Below are positions 7,426 to 13,482 of a stretch of DNA of 18,992 nucleotides, in pieces; position 1 is the stretch's first letter, and every line of letters starts with the position of its first letter. The translations under genes and the position numbers were made by a program. The notes below the pieces were generated by a model. It had not been told where the DNA came from. It searched no databases and saw nothing but the letters and a program-made list of their open reading frames with translations. Source of the DNA: Actinomycetota bacterium (GTDB lineage: Bacteria > Actinomycetota > UBA4738 > HRBIN12); NCBI GenBank assembly GCA_004366195.1, contig SIRV01000056.1, forward strand, positions 1 to 18,992, given 5' to 3'.

Positions 7426-7848
7426 ATGGCCGTGATGCCTCACCGCCCGGTCGTCGCCTTCCTCTGCGTCCACAACGCCGGACGCTCACAGATGGCCGCC
7501 GGTTGGATGCGGCACCTCGCCGACGACCGGGTGGAGGTCGCCTCCGGCGGGTCGGACCCGGCAGCGGAGGTCAACCCGGCGGCGGTGGCAGCCATGGCCG
7601 AGGTCGGCATCGACATCGCGGGCGAGCGCCCGGCGCGCTGGACCGAGGAGACGCTCCGCCGCGCCGACGTGATCGTCACGATGGGCTGCGGGGACGCCTG
7701 CCCCGTGTACCCCGGGAAGCGCTACCTCGACTGGGAGCTCCCCGACCCCGCCGGGCGACCGCTCGAGGAGGTCCGGCCCATCCGGGACGAGATCGGTCGG
7801 CGCGTGCGGGAGCTCCTCGTGGAGCTCGGCGTCGAGCCCCGGGCCTGA
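7426..7848 (+). CDS. arsC: Arsenate reductase, low-molecular-weight phosphatase type
   Basis: The protein (140 aa) reduces arsenate to arsenite in the cytoplasm. The catalytic loop is C14-x5-R20 (FLCVHNAGRSQMAAG), typical of ArsC of the tyrosine-phosphatase fold. The second redox region is TMGCGDACPVYPGK with C88 and C92, followed by DWELPDPAGR carrying the general-acid Asp. The close C-x3-C spacing and this motif are common in actinobacterial enzymes, which may be recycled by mycothiol or by thioredoxin; the sequence does not decide which. ATG 7426 starts one base after the polyferredoxin stop; ATG 7435 is an alternative. The near-zero spacing puts arsC in the molybdoenzyme operon. Its stop lies 4 nt from the stop of the convergent arsM. 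Confidence 0.92.
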   Translation: MAVMPHRPVVAFLCVHNAGRSQMAAGWMRHLADDRVEVASGGSDPAAEVNPAAVAAMAEVGIDIAGERPARWTEETLRRADVIVTMGCGDACPVYPGKRYLDWELPDPAGRPLEEVRPIRDEIGRRVRELLVELGVEPRA

Positions 7849-7852
7849 TCGG

Positions 7853-8590
7853 TCAGGGCTTCCGCGCCCGGACGATCGCCCCGTGCATCCCGTCCGCGAC
7901 CTCGTGGGTGGGCTCGACCTCAACGTCCGCGAAGCCCGCCCGCTCGAGCCCGCGCCGGTACTCCGAGAAGGACAGGGCCCCGGCGATGCAGCCGACGAAG
8001 CTCCCCCGGTCGGCGCGCTCCCGTGGCGAGAGCGCGTCGTCGGCGACGACGTCCGCCACGCCGAGCCGACCGCCGGGCCGCAGGACCCGGAACATCTCCG
8101 CGAAGACCCTCGGCTTGTCGGCGGAGAGGTTCACGACGCAGTTCGAGATGATCACGTCGACGCTCGCGTCGGGGAGCGGCACGTCCTCGATGTAGCCCTT
8201 CAGGAACTCCGCGTTGCGGACCCCCGCCCGCTCGGCGTTCCGCCGCGCGAGCTCCAGCATCTCGTCGGTCATGTCGAGGCCGTAGGCCTTCCCCGTCGCA
8301 CCGACCCGTCGCGCCGAGAGGATCACGTCGATCCCACCCCCCGAGCCGAGGTCGAGGACCACCTCGCCCTCGCGGAGCTCGGCCACGGCGACCGGGTTGC
8401 CGCAGCCCAGGCTGGCCAGGGCCGCCGCGTCCGGCACCTCGGCCAGGGCCGCGGGATCGTACACGGTTGCCCCGAACCCCGCCCCCTGCTCGCAGCCGGT
8501 GGGGCCGCAGCCGCAGCCGTCGCCCCCGAGCGCCTCGAGCGCCGCTCTCGCGTACCGCTCGCGGACCTCCTCGCGCAGCTCCTCACCCAT
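7853..8590 (-). CDS. arsM: Arsenite S-adenosylmethionine methyltransferase
   Basis: The 245-residue enzyme methylates arsenite using S-adenosylmethionine. The SAM site is VVLDLGSGGGID (about 77-88). Cysteines expected to bind arsenite or form the redox relay are C63 (SLGCGNPVA), C151 (IISNCVVNLS) and C201 (FVGCIAGAL); these match the three core cysteines of ArsM enzymes. An extra N-terminal group C26-C28-C33 may hold the fourth. The start at 8590 has GGGGAGG about 7 nt upstream and lies inside the end of arsR (8-bp overlap), so arsR-arsM is a coupled two-gene operon. It converges on arsC. Methylated products would be substrates for an ArsP-type exporter, and the broken permease at the window start is of that family. 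Confidence 0.94.
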   Translation of the reverse strand: MGEELREEVRERYARAALEALGGDGCGCGPTGCEQGAGFGATVYDPAALAEVPDAAALASLGCGNPVAVAELREGEVVLDLGSGGGIDVILSARRVGATGKAYGLDMTDEMLELARRNAERAGVRNAEFLKGYIEDVPLPDASVDVIISNCVVNLSADKPRVFAEMFRVLRPGGRLGVADVVADDALSPRERADRGSFVGCIAGALSFSEYRRGLERAGFADVEVEPTHEVADGMHGAIVRARKP

Positions 8591-8948
8591 CGCGCGCCTC
8601 CCCGAAGATGGTCGCGAGCCGCGCCAGCGCCCCGCGATCGACCCAGTAGTACGACCAGATGCCCCGTCGCTCCCGGCGGAGCAGCCCCGCCTCGACGAGC
8701 TTCTTCAGGTGGAAGCTCACCGTGGGCTGGGACAGCCCGAGCTCCGGCGTGAGGTCGCACACGCACGCCGGCCCCGGCGCGTTCGCGAGGAGGTTCACGA
8801 TGCGCACCCGGTGCGGGTCCGCCAGCGCCCGGAACACCCGCGCGATCCGCTCGGCCTCGTCCGGCGTCATCGTGGGGGCCGCGAGCGGCGCGCAGCACCG
8901 CGCCGGCGTCTCCGCCGCCGTCGTGAGCCCCCGCGTCCCCCGAGCCAT
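8583..8948 (-). CDS. arsR: ArsR/SmtB-family arsenic-responsive repressor
   Basis: This is a winged-helix repressor of 121 residues. The recognition helix region is LGLSQPTVSFHLKKLVEAGLL, followed by a wing (RRERRGIWSYYW). Candidate arsenite-binding cysteines are the N-terminal pair C18-C19 and C62/C64 in ACVCDLT. An N-terminal CC plus a Cys in the DNA-binding domain resembles the Corynebacterium-type ArsR site, while CVCDL resembles the classic E. coli-type site; which set is used is unclear. ATG 8948 is preferred to ATG 8966 because GGAGGGGG lies 4-5 nt upstream of it, and 8966 falls inside the operator. It overlaps arsM. Two inverted repeats and a promoter lie just upstream, so autoregulation is expected. 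Confidence 0.92.
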   Translation of the reverse strand: MARGTRGLTTAAETPARCCAPLAAPTMTPDEAERIARVFRALADPHRVRIVNLLANAPGPACVCDLTPELGLSQPTVSFHLKKLVEAGLLRRERRGIWSYYWVDRGALARLATIFGEARDG

Positions 8949-8963
8949 CGCCCCCTCCAACTC

Positions 8964-8981
8964 CATCGATATCCGTCGATG
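8964..8981. promoter_or_regulatory. ArsR operator, proximal (imperfect inverted repeat)
   Basis: CATCGA-N6-TCGATG forms an inverted repeat across the expected transcription start of arsR. It shares the right half (GTCGATGCG) with the distal site 37 bp away, and its spacing and AT-rich centre fit ArsR-family operators. Binding here would block initiation or early elongation. Confidence 0.6.
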
Positions 8982-8987
8982 CGATGC

Positions 8988-9016
8988 ACCCTAGCAGATG
9001 GATCGACATATGTCGA
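8988..9016 (-). promoter_or_regulatory. arsR-arsM promoter
   Basis: On the minus strand TCGACA (9016-9011) and TAGGGT (8993-8988) are separated by exactly 17 bp, a good housekeeping-type actinobacterial promoter. The -35 hexamer lies inside the perfect palindrome at 9002-9017, and the expected start point falls at the edge of the proximal operator. This arrangement fits repression by the encoded ArsR. Confidence 0.6.
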
Positions 9017-9017
9017 T
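9002..9017. promoter_or_regulatory. ArsR operator, distal (perfect 16-bp palindrome)
   Basis: ATCGACATATGTCGAT is a perfect palindrome overlapping the -35 region of the arsR promoter. The form resembles known ArsR-family operators (GACATAT-type centre). It also lies 62 bp upstream of the divergent DUF2007-like gene, which it could influence. Confidence 0.65.
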
Positions 9018-9079
9018 GCGTCTTCCGATCCGTCCCGCCCGCGCTTGGAGGTTCCGCTCCCGCCTGCGAGGATGCCTCC

Positions 9080-9361
9080 GTGGGCGAGCGGCGGTTCGTG
9101 CGCGTGTGGTCGACGGGCTCGGCCGTCGAGGGGGAGATGGCGCGCGCCCGCCTCGAAGCCGAGGGCATCCCGGTCCTCCTCAAGGGCGAGGCCGAGGGTC
9201 CCTACCGGGTGGGCGGGCTGGACCTCTGGGTCCCGGAGGATCTCGAGACGCAGGCGCGCCTGATCCTGGAGTCGCCCTCGTCGGGCATCTCCGAGGAGGA
9301 GCTCGCCGCGCTCGCCGAGGCGGCCGCGGACGAGGAGGAAGGGCCCTCCGCGCAGGCGTAA
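9080..9361 (+). CDS. DUF2007-like small protein
   Basis: The protein has 93 residues. RFVRVWSTGSAVEGEMARARL followed by AEGIPVLLKGEAEG and LWVPEDLETQARLIL matches the layout of DUF2007, a small ferredoxin-like-fold domain proposed to have a signalling role, with no proven function. The C-terminal 30 residues are acidic. GTG 9080 has GCGAGGA about 7 nt upstream and begins where the family similarity begins; an ATG at 8984 would run through the arsR operators and add a non-conserved, cysteine-containing leader. It is divergent from arsR and convergent with rpsI, so it marks the border between the arsenic block and the ribosomal genes. Confidence 0.72.
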   Translation: MGERRFVRVWSTGSAVEGEMARARLEAEGIPVLLKGEAEGPYRVGGLDLWVPEDLETQARLILESPSSGISEEELAALAEAAADEEEGPSAQA

Positions 9362-9370
9362 CGGGCTGCG

Positions 9371-9385
9371 GTCGGTCGCGCCGAC
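9371..9385. terminator. Small hairpin between convergent DUF2007-like gene and rpsI
   Basis: GTCGG-TCGCG-CCGAC forms a 5-bp stem in the 34-bp gap between two convergent stop codons. It has no T-run and is weak, but its place suits a two-way transcription end. Confidence 0.25.
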
Positions 9386-9395
9386 GGGCCGGGCG

Positions 9396-9779
9396 CTACC
9401 GCTTCGAGTACTGCGGCGCCTTGCGAGCCTTCTTCAGCCCGTACTTCCGACGCTCCTTCTCCCGGGCGTCGCGGGAGAGGAACCCCTCCTTCTTCAGCAC
9501 GGGCCGCAGCTCCGGGTCGAGCTCGATGAGGGCCCGGGCGATGCCGAGGCGGAGCGCGCCGGCCTGGCCGCTCACGCCGCCGCCCTTCAGCGTGGCGACG
9601 ACGTCGAGGTCCTTCTCCCGCCCGGCCACGCGGAGCGGCGCCGTCACGACCAGGCGCTGGGCTCGGGTCGGGAAGTACTCCTCGAGGGGCCGGCCGTTCA
9701 GGACGAAGGCGCCGGTCCCAGGCAGCAGGCGCACCCGGGCCACGGCCTCCTTGCGACGTCCGGTCGCGAGCTGCGCCAC
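9396..9779 (-). CDS. rpsI: 30S ribosomal protein S9 (uS9)
   Basis: This 127-residue protein is full length for S9. The N-terminus ATGRRKEAVARVRLLPGTG and the basic C-terminal tail RRKYGLKKARKAPQYSKR, which reaches toward the P-site tRNA, are both typical. It starts with GTG at 9779, one base after the rplM stop at 9781, so the two are translationally coupled as in most bacteria. It is the last gene of the ribosomal block in this window. Confidence 0.97.
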   Translation of the reverse strand: MAQLATGRRKEAVARVRLLPGTGAFVLNGRPLEEYFPTRAQRLVVTAPLRVAGREKDLDVVATLKGGGVSGQAGALRLGIARALIELDPELRPVLKKEGFLSRDAREKERRKYGLKKARKAPQYSKR

Positions 9780-9780
9780 G

Positions 9781-10431
9781 CTACTCCTCCCTCTTGCGGC
9801 GACGGGTCGTCGCCTTCTTGGCGGGGGCCTTCGTCGCCGGAGCCGTGGCCGCCGCGGCCTTCTTCGCGGGAGCCTTGGCCGCCGCGGCCTTCTTCGCGGG
9901 AGCCTTGGCCTTCACCGGCGCCTCAGCGTTCGCCGGGGTTCCCTCGCCCGGGGAGCCGCCCCCGGCGGCGCGCTCCGGCAGGCCGGTCCACGGCGGGACC
10001 TCACCGAGGCGGAGCGGTTGCGGCTTCTGGGCGGCGTGGGGGTGCTCCGGTCCGGCGTAGACCTGCAGCTTGCGCGCCATCGCCCGCCCCAGTCGGTTCT
10101 TCGGGAGCATGCCCTTGATCGCCTTCTCGACCGCGTACTCGGGCTTGGAGGCGAGCAGCTCCGCGTACTGGATGGCCGTGAGGCCGCCGGGATAGCCCGA
10201 GTGCCGGTAGGCGAACTTCTTCGCCTCCTTGTCCCCGGTGAGCCGCACGCCCCGGGCGTTCACCACGATCACGTGGTCGCCGGTATCCATGTGTGGGGCG
10301 AAGATCGGCTTGTGCTTGCCGCGCAGGATGGCCGCCACCTGGGACGCGAGACGTCCCAGGACGGCGCCGGACGCGTCGATCACGTACCAGCGCCGCTCGA
10401 TGTCCTGCGGCTTCGGCGAGTAGGTCCTCAT
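9781..10431 (-). CDS. rplM: 50S ribosomal protein L13 (uL13) with Lys/Ala/Pro-rich C-terminal extension
   Basis: Residues 1 to about 142 form an ordinary L13 (MRTYSPKPQDIERRWYVIDA; VVNARGVRLTGDK; GMLPKNRLGRAMARKL; HPHAAQKPQPL). About 74 more residues follow: a flexible Gly/Pro/Ala stretch, then APAKKAAA-type repeats ending KKATTRRRKREE, like histone H1 tails. L13 is usually near 147 residues, so the extension is about half as long again. The DNA for the tail holds a 30-bp tandem repeat. Start ATG 10431 has no clear Shine-Dalgarno; a strong hairpin lies 11 nt upstream. Confidence 0.95.
   Translation of the reverse strand: MRTYSPKPQDIERRWYVIDASGAVLGRLASQVAAILRGKHKPIFAPHMDTGDHVIVVNARGVRLTGDKEAKKFAYRHSGYPGGLTAIQYAELLASKPEYAVEKAIKGMLPKNRLGRAMARKLQVYAGPEHPHAAQKPQPLRLGEVPPWTGLPERAAGGGSPGEGTPANAEAPVKAKAPAKKAAAAKAPAKKAAAATAPATKAPAKKATTRRRKREE
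9846..9910. repeat. 30-bp tandem repeat in the rplM tail
   Basis: Two exact copies with a 30-bp period (9846-9875 and 9876-9905), plus five bases of a third, encode ten-residue units of the type KAPAKKAAAA. The repeat keeps frame, so copy-number changes would lengthen or shorten the basic tail without breaking L13. Confidence 0.9.
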
Positions 10432-10441
10432 ACGTGGAAGC

Positions 10442-10460
10442 GCCGGCCGGTGCGGCCGGC
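10442..10460 (-). promoter_or_regulatory. Hairpin in the truA-rplM gap
   Basis: GCCGGCCG-GTG-CGGCCGGC is a perfect 8-bp stem with a 3-nt loop, between the truA stop (10493) and the rplM start (10431). There is no T-run. It could end or slow the upstream transcript, or act as a leader structure for rplM-rpsI, which lacks a visible ribosome-binding site. Confidence 0.4.
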
Positions 10461-10492
10461 AGGCCCATGCTACCTGGGGCTCCGCACCGGCG

Positions 10493-11239
10493 TCAAAGGT
10501 CGCGCCGGCCGTACACGACCCGCTCCAGGGTGAGCCCGTGGGGCGGGGCGACCGGACCGGCGGCCGCCCGGTCGCGGGCCTCCAGCGCGGCGGCGACGTC
10601 CTCGGGCGTCATCCGTCCCTCCCCCACCCGCACCAGGGTCCCCACGATGGAGCGCACCATCTGGTGCAGGAACGCGTTGCCCCGCACCGCGATCTCCAGC
10701 CGGTCCCCCCGTCGCGAGACCGCGATCCGCTCCAGGCGCCGGACGGTCGCGCCGCCCGGCCGGTGGGGCCGACCGAAGGAGGCGAAGTCGTGCTCCCCGA
10801 CGAGGTGACGGGCCGCCTCCCGCATCCGCGGCAGCGAGAGCTCGCCCGGTCGGTGCCACACGTACCGCGCGGTGAAGGGGTCCGGCCACGGGGCGAGGTC
10901 GATCCGGTACCGGTACTCGCGGGCGGAGGCCGAGCGCCGAGCGTCGAAGCCCGGTGGGGCCCACCGCGCGTCCCAGACGACGACCTCCGGCGCGAGGAGC
11001 GCGTTCAGCGCCCGCTGCAGCCTGGCCGGCTCGACCTCGGCCGCGAAGGACACCACCTGGCCGCGGGCGTGGACCCCCGCGTCCGTCCGTCCGGCCACCG
11101 AGAGGCGCGGGACGTCCCCGAGCACGCGCCCCAGGGCCGCCTCCAGCACCCCCTGGACGGTCCGCTGGTCCCGCTGGCGGGCGAAGCCCCGGAAGTCCGT
11201 CCCGTCGTAGGCGAGCGTGAGCCGGAGGATGCGCGACAC
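10493..11239 (-). CDS. truA: tRNA pseudouridine(38-40) synthase
   Basis: The protein (248 aa) isomerises uridines 38-40 in the tRNA anticodon stem-loop. The catalytic Asp is D53 in VAGRTDAGVHARGQV. Other family marks are LAYDGTDFRGFARQ near the N-terminus, YRYRIDL in the middle and NAFLHQMVRSIVGTL toward the end. It starts with GTG at 11239. The place after rplQ and before rplM is the normal actinobacterial arrangement, here with one extra gene between rplQ and truA. Confidence 0.96.
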   Translation of the reverse strand: MSRILRLTLAYDGTDFRGFARQRDQRTVQGVLEAALGRVLGDVPRLSVAGRTDAGVHARGQVVSFAAEVEPARLQRALNALLAPEVVVWDARWAPPGFDARRSASAREYRYRIDLAPWPDPFTARYVWHRPGELSLPRMREAARHLVGEHDFASFGRPHRPGGATVRRLERIAVSRRGDRLEIAVRGNAFLHQMVRSIVGTLVRVGEGRMTPEDVAAALEARDRAAAGPVAPPHGLTLERVVYGRRDL

Positions 11240-11254
11240 GCCGGAAGTATGGCC

Positions 11255-12061
11255 TCAGCCCGCCGTCGCCGGCTCGCCGCGGAAGTGCAGCTCCCGTCGG
11301 TCGTCCCGGAGCACGAGCGTCGAGCCGTCGATCTCGTAGGCGATCCGCCCGGCGCCGACCACGGCCATGACGTCCCGCTCCAGCTCGGCCGCCGCCCCGG
11401 TGCAGGCGATCGTGGTCTGCGACACCCGGCCGAGCACGAGCACGCCACCCTCGGAGGAGATCAGGCGGGCGCCCCACTCGTTGCAGCCGTCGAAGCCCCC
11501 GATCCGGCCGTCCCGGATCCCGAGCGTGGCCTCCAGCCCGGTCGGCACGCTCGAGGCCACCCCCTCCTCGACGATCGTCTCCAGCACCCACGCCGTGCCG
11601 GCGAGGGGCAGATCCGGCTCGGCCACCTCGCGGTCGAGGAGCCGGATCTCCGTCCCCCCGGTCGAGAGCGTGAGCCTCGGCCCCTCGAGCTCCACCCGGG
11701 GCGCGCTCCCCAGGAAGCCCGCGAGCCAGGCGTCCTGCTCGTGCCGCTCGGGGTCGCACCCCATCTCGGTCATGCTCGCGTCCCCCACCAGCCGCAGCAC
11801 CCCGTCCTCCACCCGGTATCCGGCGCCGATGATGTTGCAGCCGGCCCTGGCCGAGAGCTCGCCGTGGGAGAACGAGAGCTCGATCCGGGTACCTGGGACG
11901 AGGCGCCGTTCCTCGCCGCCCTCCAGCACCCGGGTGGACACGAAGTCCCGGCCGTCGAGCGCGTCGGCCGGCGAGGAGCCGTCGGCGCCCCCGCCCTGCC
12001 GCACGCAGCTCGCCGCCAGGAGGGCGGCCACCACGAACCCGAACCAGCGCGGACCCCGCAT
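11255..12061 (-). CDS. Predicted lipoprotein with two META (HslJ-like) domains
   Basis: The 268-residue protein has a signal peptide with a lipobox LAASC (Cys19), so it is probably anchored to the outside of the membrane. The first META-like domain covers about residues 35-145 (GRDFVSTRVLEGG; SARAGCNIIGAGYRV; MGCDPERHEQDAWL). The second covers about 150-262 (LAGTAWVLETI; IGGFDGCNEWGARLI; QTTIACTGAAAELERD). Each repeat keeps the GCN and Cys-containing motifs of the family, whose members are linked to envelope stress or heat-shock responses without a known activity. It lies between rplQ and truA, where nothing intervenes in most relatives. Its ribosome-binding site lies within a hairpin. Confidence 0.85.
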   Translation of the reverse strand: MRGPRWFGFVVAALLAASCVRQGGGADGSSPADALDGRDFVSTRVLEGGEERRLVPGTRIELSFSHGELSARAGCNIIGAGYRVEDGVLRLVGDASMTEMGCDPERHEQDAWLAGFLGSAPRVELEGPRLTLSTGGTEIRLLDREVAEPDLPLAGTAWVLETIVEEGVASSVPTGLEATLGIRDGRIGGFDGCNEWGARLISSEGGVLVLGRVSQTTIACTGAAAELERDVMAVVGAGRIAYEIDGSTLVLRDDRRELHFRGEPATAG

Positions 12062-12064
12062 CGT

Positions 12065-12094
12065 CCCTTTGGACGGCGACGGCCGTCCAAAGGG
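12065..12094 (-). promoter_or_regulatory. 13-bp perfect hairpin between rplQ and the META lipoprotein gene
   Basis: CCCTTTGGACGGC and GCCGTCCAAAGGG form a perfect 13-bp stem with a 4-nt loop. On the transcribed strand the 3' arm ends in AAAGGG, three bases before the ATG at 12061, so the likely Shine-Dalgarno is paired. No T-run follows. It may end the rplQ transcript, or hold lipoprotein translation low, or both. Confidence 0.55.
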
Positions 12095-12117
12095 TTCCGG
12101 CCGGGCCCGCGACGCCG

Positions 12118-12477
12118 CTACTCGGCCTCGACGAGCTCGATGACGGCCATGGGCGCCCCGTCGCCCTTGCGCGGCCCGAGCTTCAGGATCCTGGTGTACC
12201 CGCCCGGACGGTCCGCGTACCGCGGCGCGATCTCGGCGAAGAGCTTGTGGACCACGTCCCGGTCGGGGATGTCCTTCAGGACCTCGCGCCGGGCGGCGAG
12301 GTCTCCCCGCTTGGCGAACGTGATCATCCGCTCGGCCACCGGCCGCAGCGCCTTCGCCTTGGCCTCCGTGGTGTTGATCCGCTCGTGCACGAACAGCTGC
12401 GCCGCCAGCGTGTTCAGCATCAGCCGCTGGTGGGCGGGGCCAGAGCCGAGGCGCGGGCCCTTCTTCGGCTTGGGCAT
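12118..12477 (-). CDS. rplQ: 50S ribosomal protein L17 (bL17)
   Basis: The protein has 119 residues, the usual bacterial length. Typical motifs are HQRLMLNTLAAQLFVHERI near the N-terminus, TTEAKAKALRPVAERMIT, and the C-terminal GGYTRILKLGPRKGDGAPM followed by an acidic end (ELVEAE). It starts 4 nt after the rpoA stop, so the two are co-translated. The strong hairpin at 12065-12094 follows it. Confidence 0.97.
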   Translation of the reverse strand: MPKPKKGPRLGSGPAHQRLMLNTLAAQLFVHERINTTEAKAKALRPVAERMITFAKRGDLAARREVLKDIPDRDVVHKLFAEIAPRYADRPGGYTRILKLGPRKGDGAPMAVIELVEAE

Positions 12478-12481
12478 CCGC

Positions 12482-13411
12482 TCACTCCTCCCGCAGCGAC
12501 AGGCCGAGCTCGGCGAGCTTGGCCTTGACCTCGTCGATCGACTTCTGGCCGAAGTTCCGGATGTCCATGAGCTCGGCCTCGGTCTTCTGGACGAGGTCGC
12601 CGACGGTGTTGATGCCCTCGCGCTTCAGGCAGTTGTACGACCGGACCGAGAGGTTCAGCTCCTCCACCGTGATCTGGTAGTCGGAGGGGACGGCCTCCTC
12701 CTCGGCCGGGCCGACCTGCATCGAGGGCGCCTCGGCGAGCTCGCTGAACAGCTGGACGAGCTCGAGCAGGGTCCCGCCGGCCGAGGCCACGGCCTCCCGA
12801 GGGCTGATCGAGCCGTCGGTCTCCACGTCGAGGATCAGCTTGTCCCGGTCGGTCATCTGCTCGACCCGGGTGTTCTCCACCGCGTAGCTCACCTTCCGCA
12901 CCGGCGAGAAGAGCGAGTCCACGGGGATGACCCCGATCGGGTCCCGGGGCTTCTTGTTCTTCTCCGCCGTCCGGTAGCCGACGCCCCGCTCGACCGTCAT
13001 CTCCATCTCCAGCGTCCCGCCCTTGCCGATCGTGGCGATGTGGAGATCGGGGTTGAGGATCTCCACCCCGGCGGGGGGCGCGATGTCGCCGGCCGTGACC
13101 TCCCCCGGCCCCTTGGCCTTGAGGTACATGGTCACGGGCTCGTCGACCTCGCTGCGGATCACGAGCTCCTTCAGGTTCAGGATGATGTCGGTGACGTCCT
13201 CGGTCACCTTGGGGATGGTCGAGAACTCGTGCAGCACGCCCTCGATCCGCACCGAGCTGATGGCCGCCCCGGGGATCGAGGACAGCAGCGTGCGGCGGAG
13301 CGCGTTGCCGATCGTGTAGCCGAACCCCGGCTCCAGGGGCTCGACGATGAACCGGGAGCGCGTCGGCGTGACGGGCTCCTCGGTGATCTGCGGTCTCGCG
13401 ACGATGAACAC
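12482..13411 (-). CDS. rpoA: DNA-directed RNA polymerase subunit alpha
   Basis: The 309-residue protein builds the alpha dimer that starts RNA polymerase assembly. The N-terminal domain has GYTIGNALRRTLLSSIPG, the dimer-forming motif, and the C-terminal domain (about residues 240-305) has LNLSVRSYNCLKREGINTV and IRNFGQKSIDEVKAKL. GTG 13411 is chosen over ATG 13441: GGAGGAGGG lies just upstream of it and the protein then begins FIVARPQITEE, as alpha subunits do. The 78-bp gap to rpsK holds a 10-bp GC hairpin. No rpsD gene lies upstream, unlike many bacteria. Confidence 0.97.
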   Translation of the reverse strand: MFIVARPQITEEPVTPTRSRFIVEPLEPGFGYTIGNALRRTLLSSIPGAAISSVRIEGVLHEFSTIPKVTEDVTDIILNLKELVIRSEVDEPVTMYLKAKGPGEVTAGDIAPPAGVEILNPDLHIATIGKGGTLEMEMTVERGVGYRTAEKNKKPRDPIGVIPVDSLFSPVRKVSYAVENTRVEQMTDRDKLILDVETDGSISPREAVASAGGTLLELVQLFSELAEAPSMQVGPAEEEAVPSDYQITVEELNLSVRSYNCLKREGINTVGDLVQKTEAELMDIRNFGQKSIDEVKAKLAELGLSLREE

Positions 13412-13458
13412 GGCACCCTCCTCCGGTGGGGGATCATCCACTCCTGCCCCACCGATCC

Positions 13459-13482
13459 CGGGCCCGCCCCGCGGCGGGCCCG
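13459..13482 (-). promoter_or_regulatory. GC hairpin between rpsK and rpoA
   Basis: CGGGCCCGCC-CCGC-GGCGGGCCCG is a perfect 10-bp stem with a 4-nt loop, 8 nt after the rpsK stop and 48 nt before the rpoA start. With no T-run, it could be a partial terminator or an mRNA stability and processing element setting the ratio of ribosomal proteins to polymerase. Confidence 0.5.

Noticed and set aside
8949..8966. ATG 8966 as start of arsR
   Set aside because: No ribosome-binding site, and it falls within the operator; ATG 8948 has a strong GGAGGGGG upstream.
9846..9910. Repeat as a CRISPR fragment
   Set aside because: The units are directly abutting with no spacers and are in frame with the basic tail of L13.
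13412..13441. ATG 13441 as start of rpoA
   Set aside because: The extra ten residues are not alpha-like and contain the ribosome-binding site for GTG 13411.
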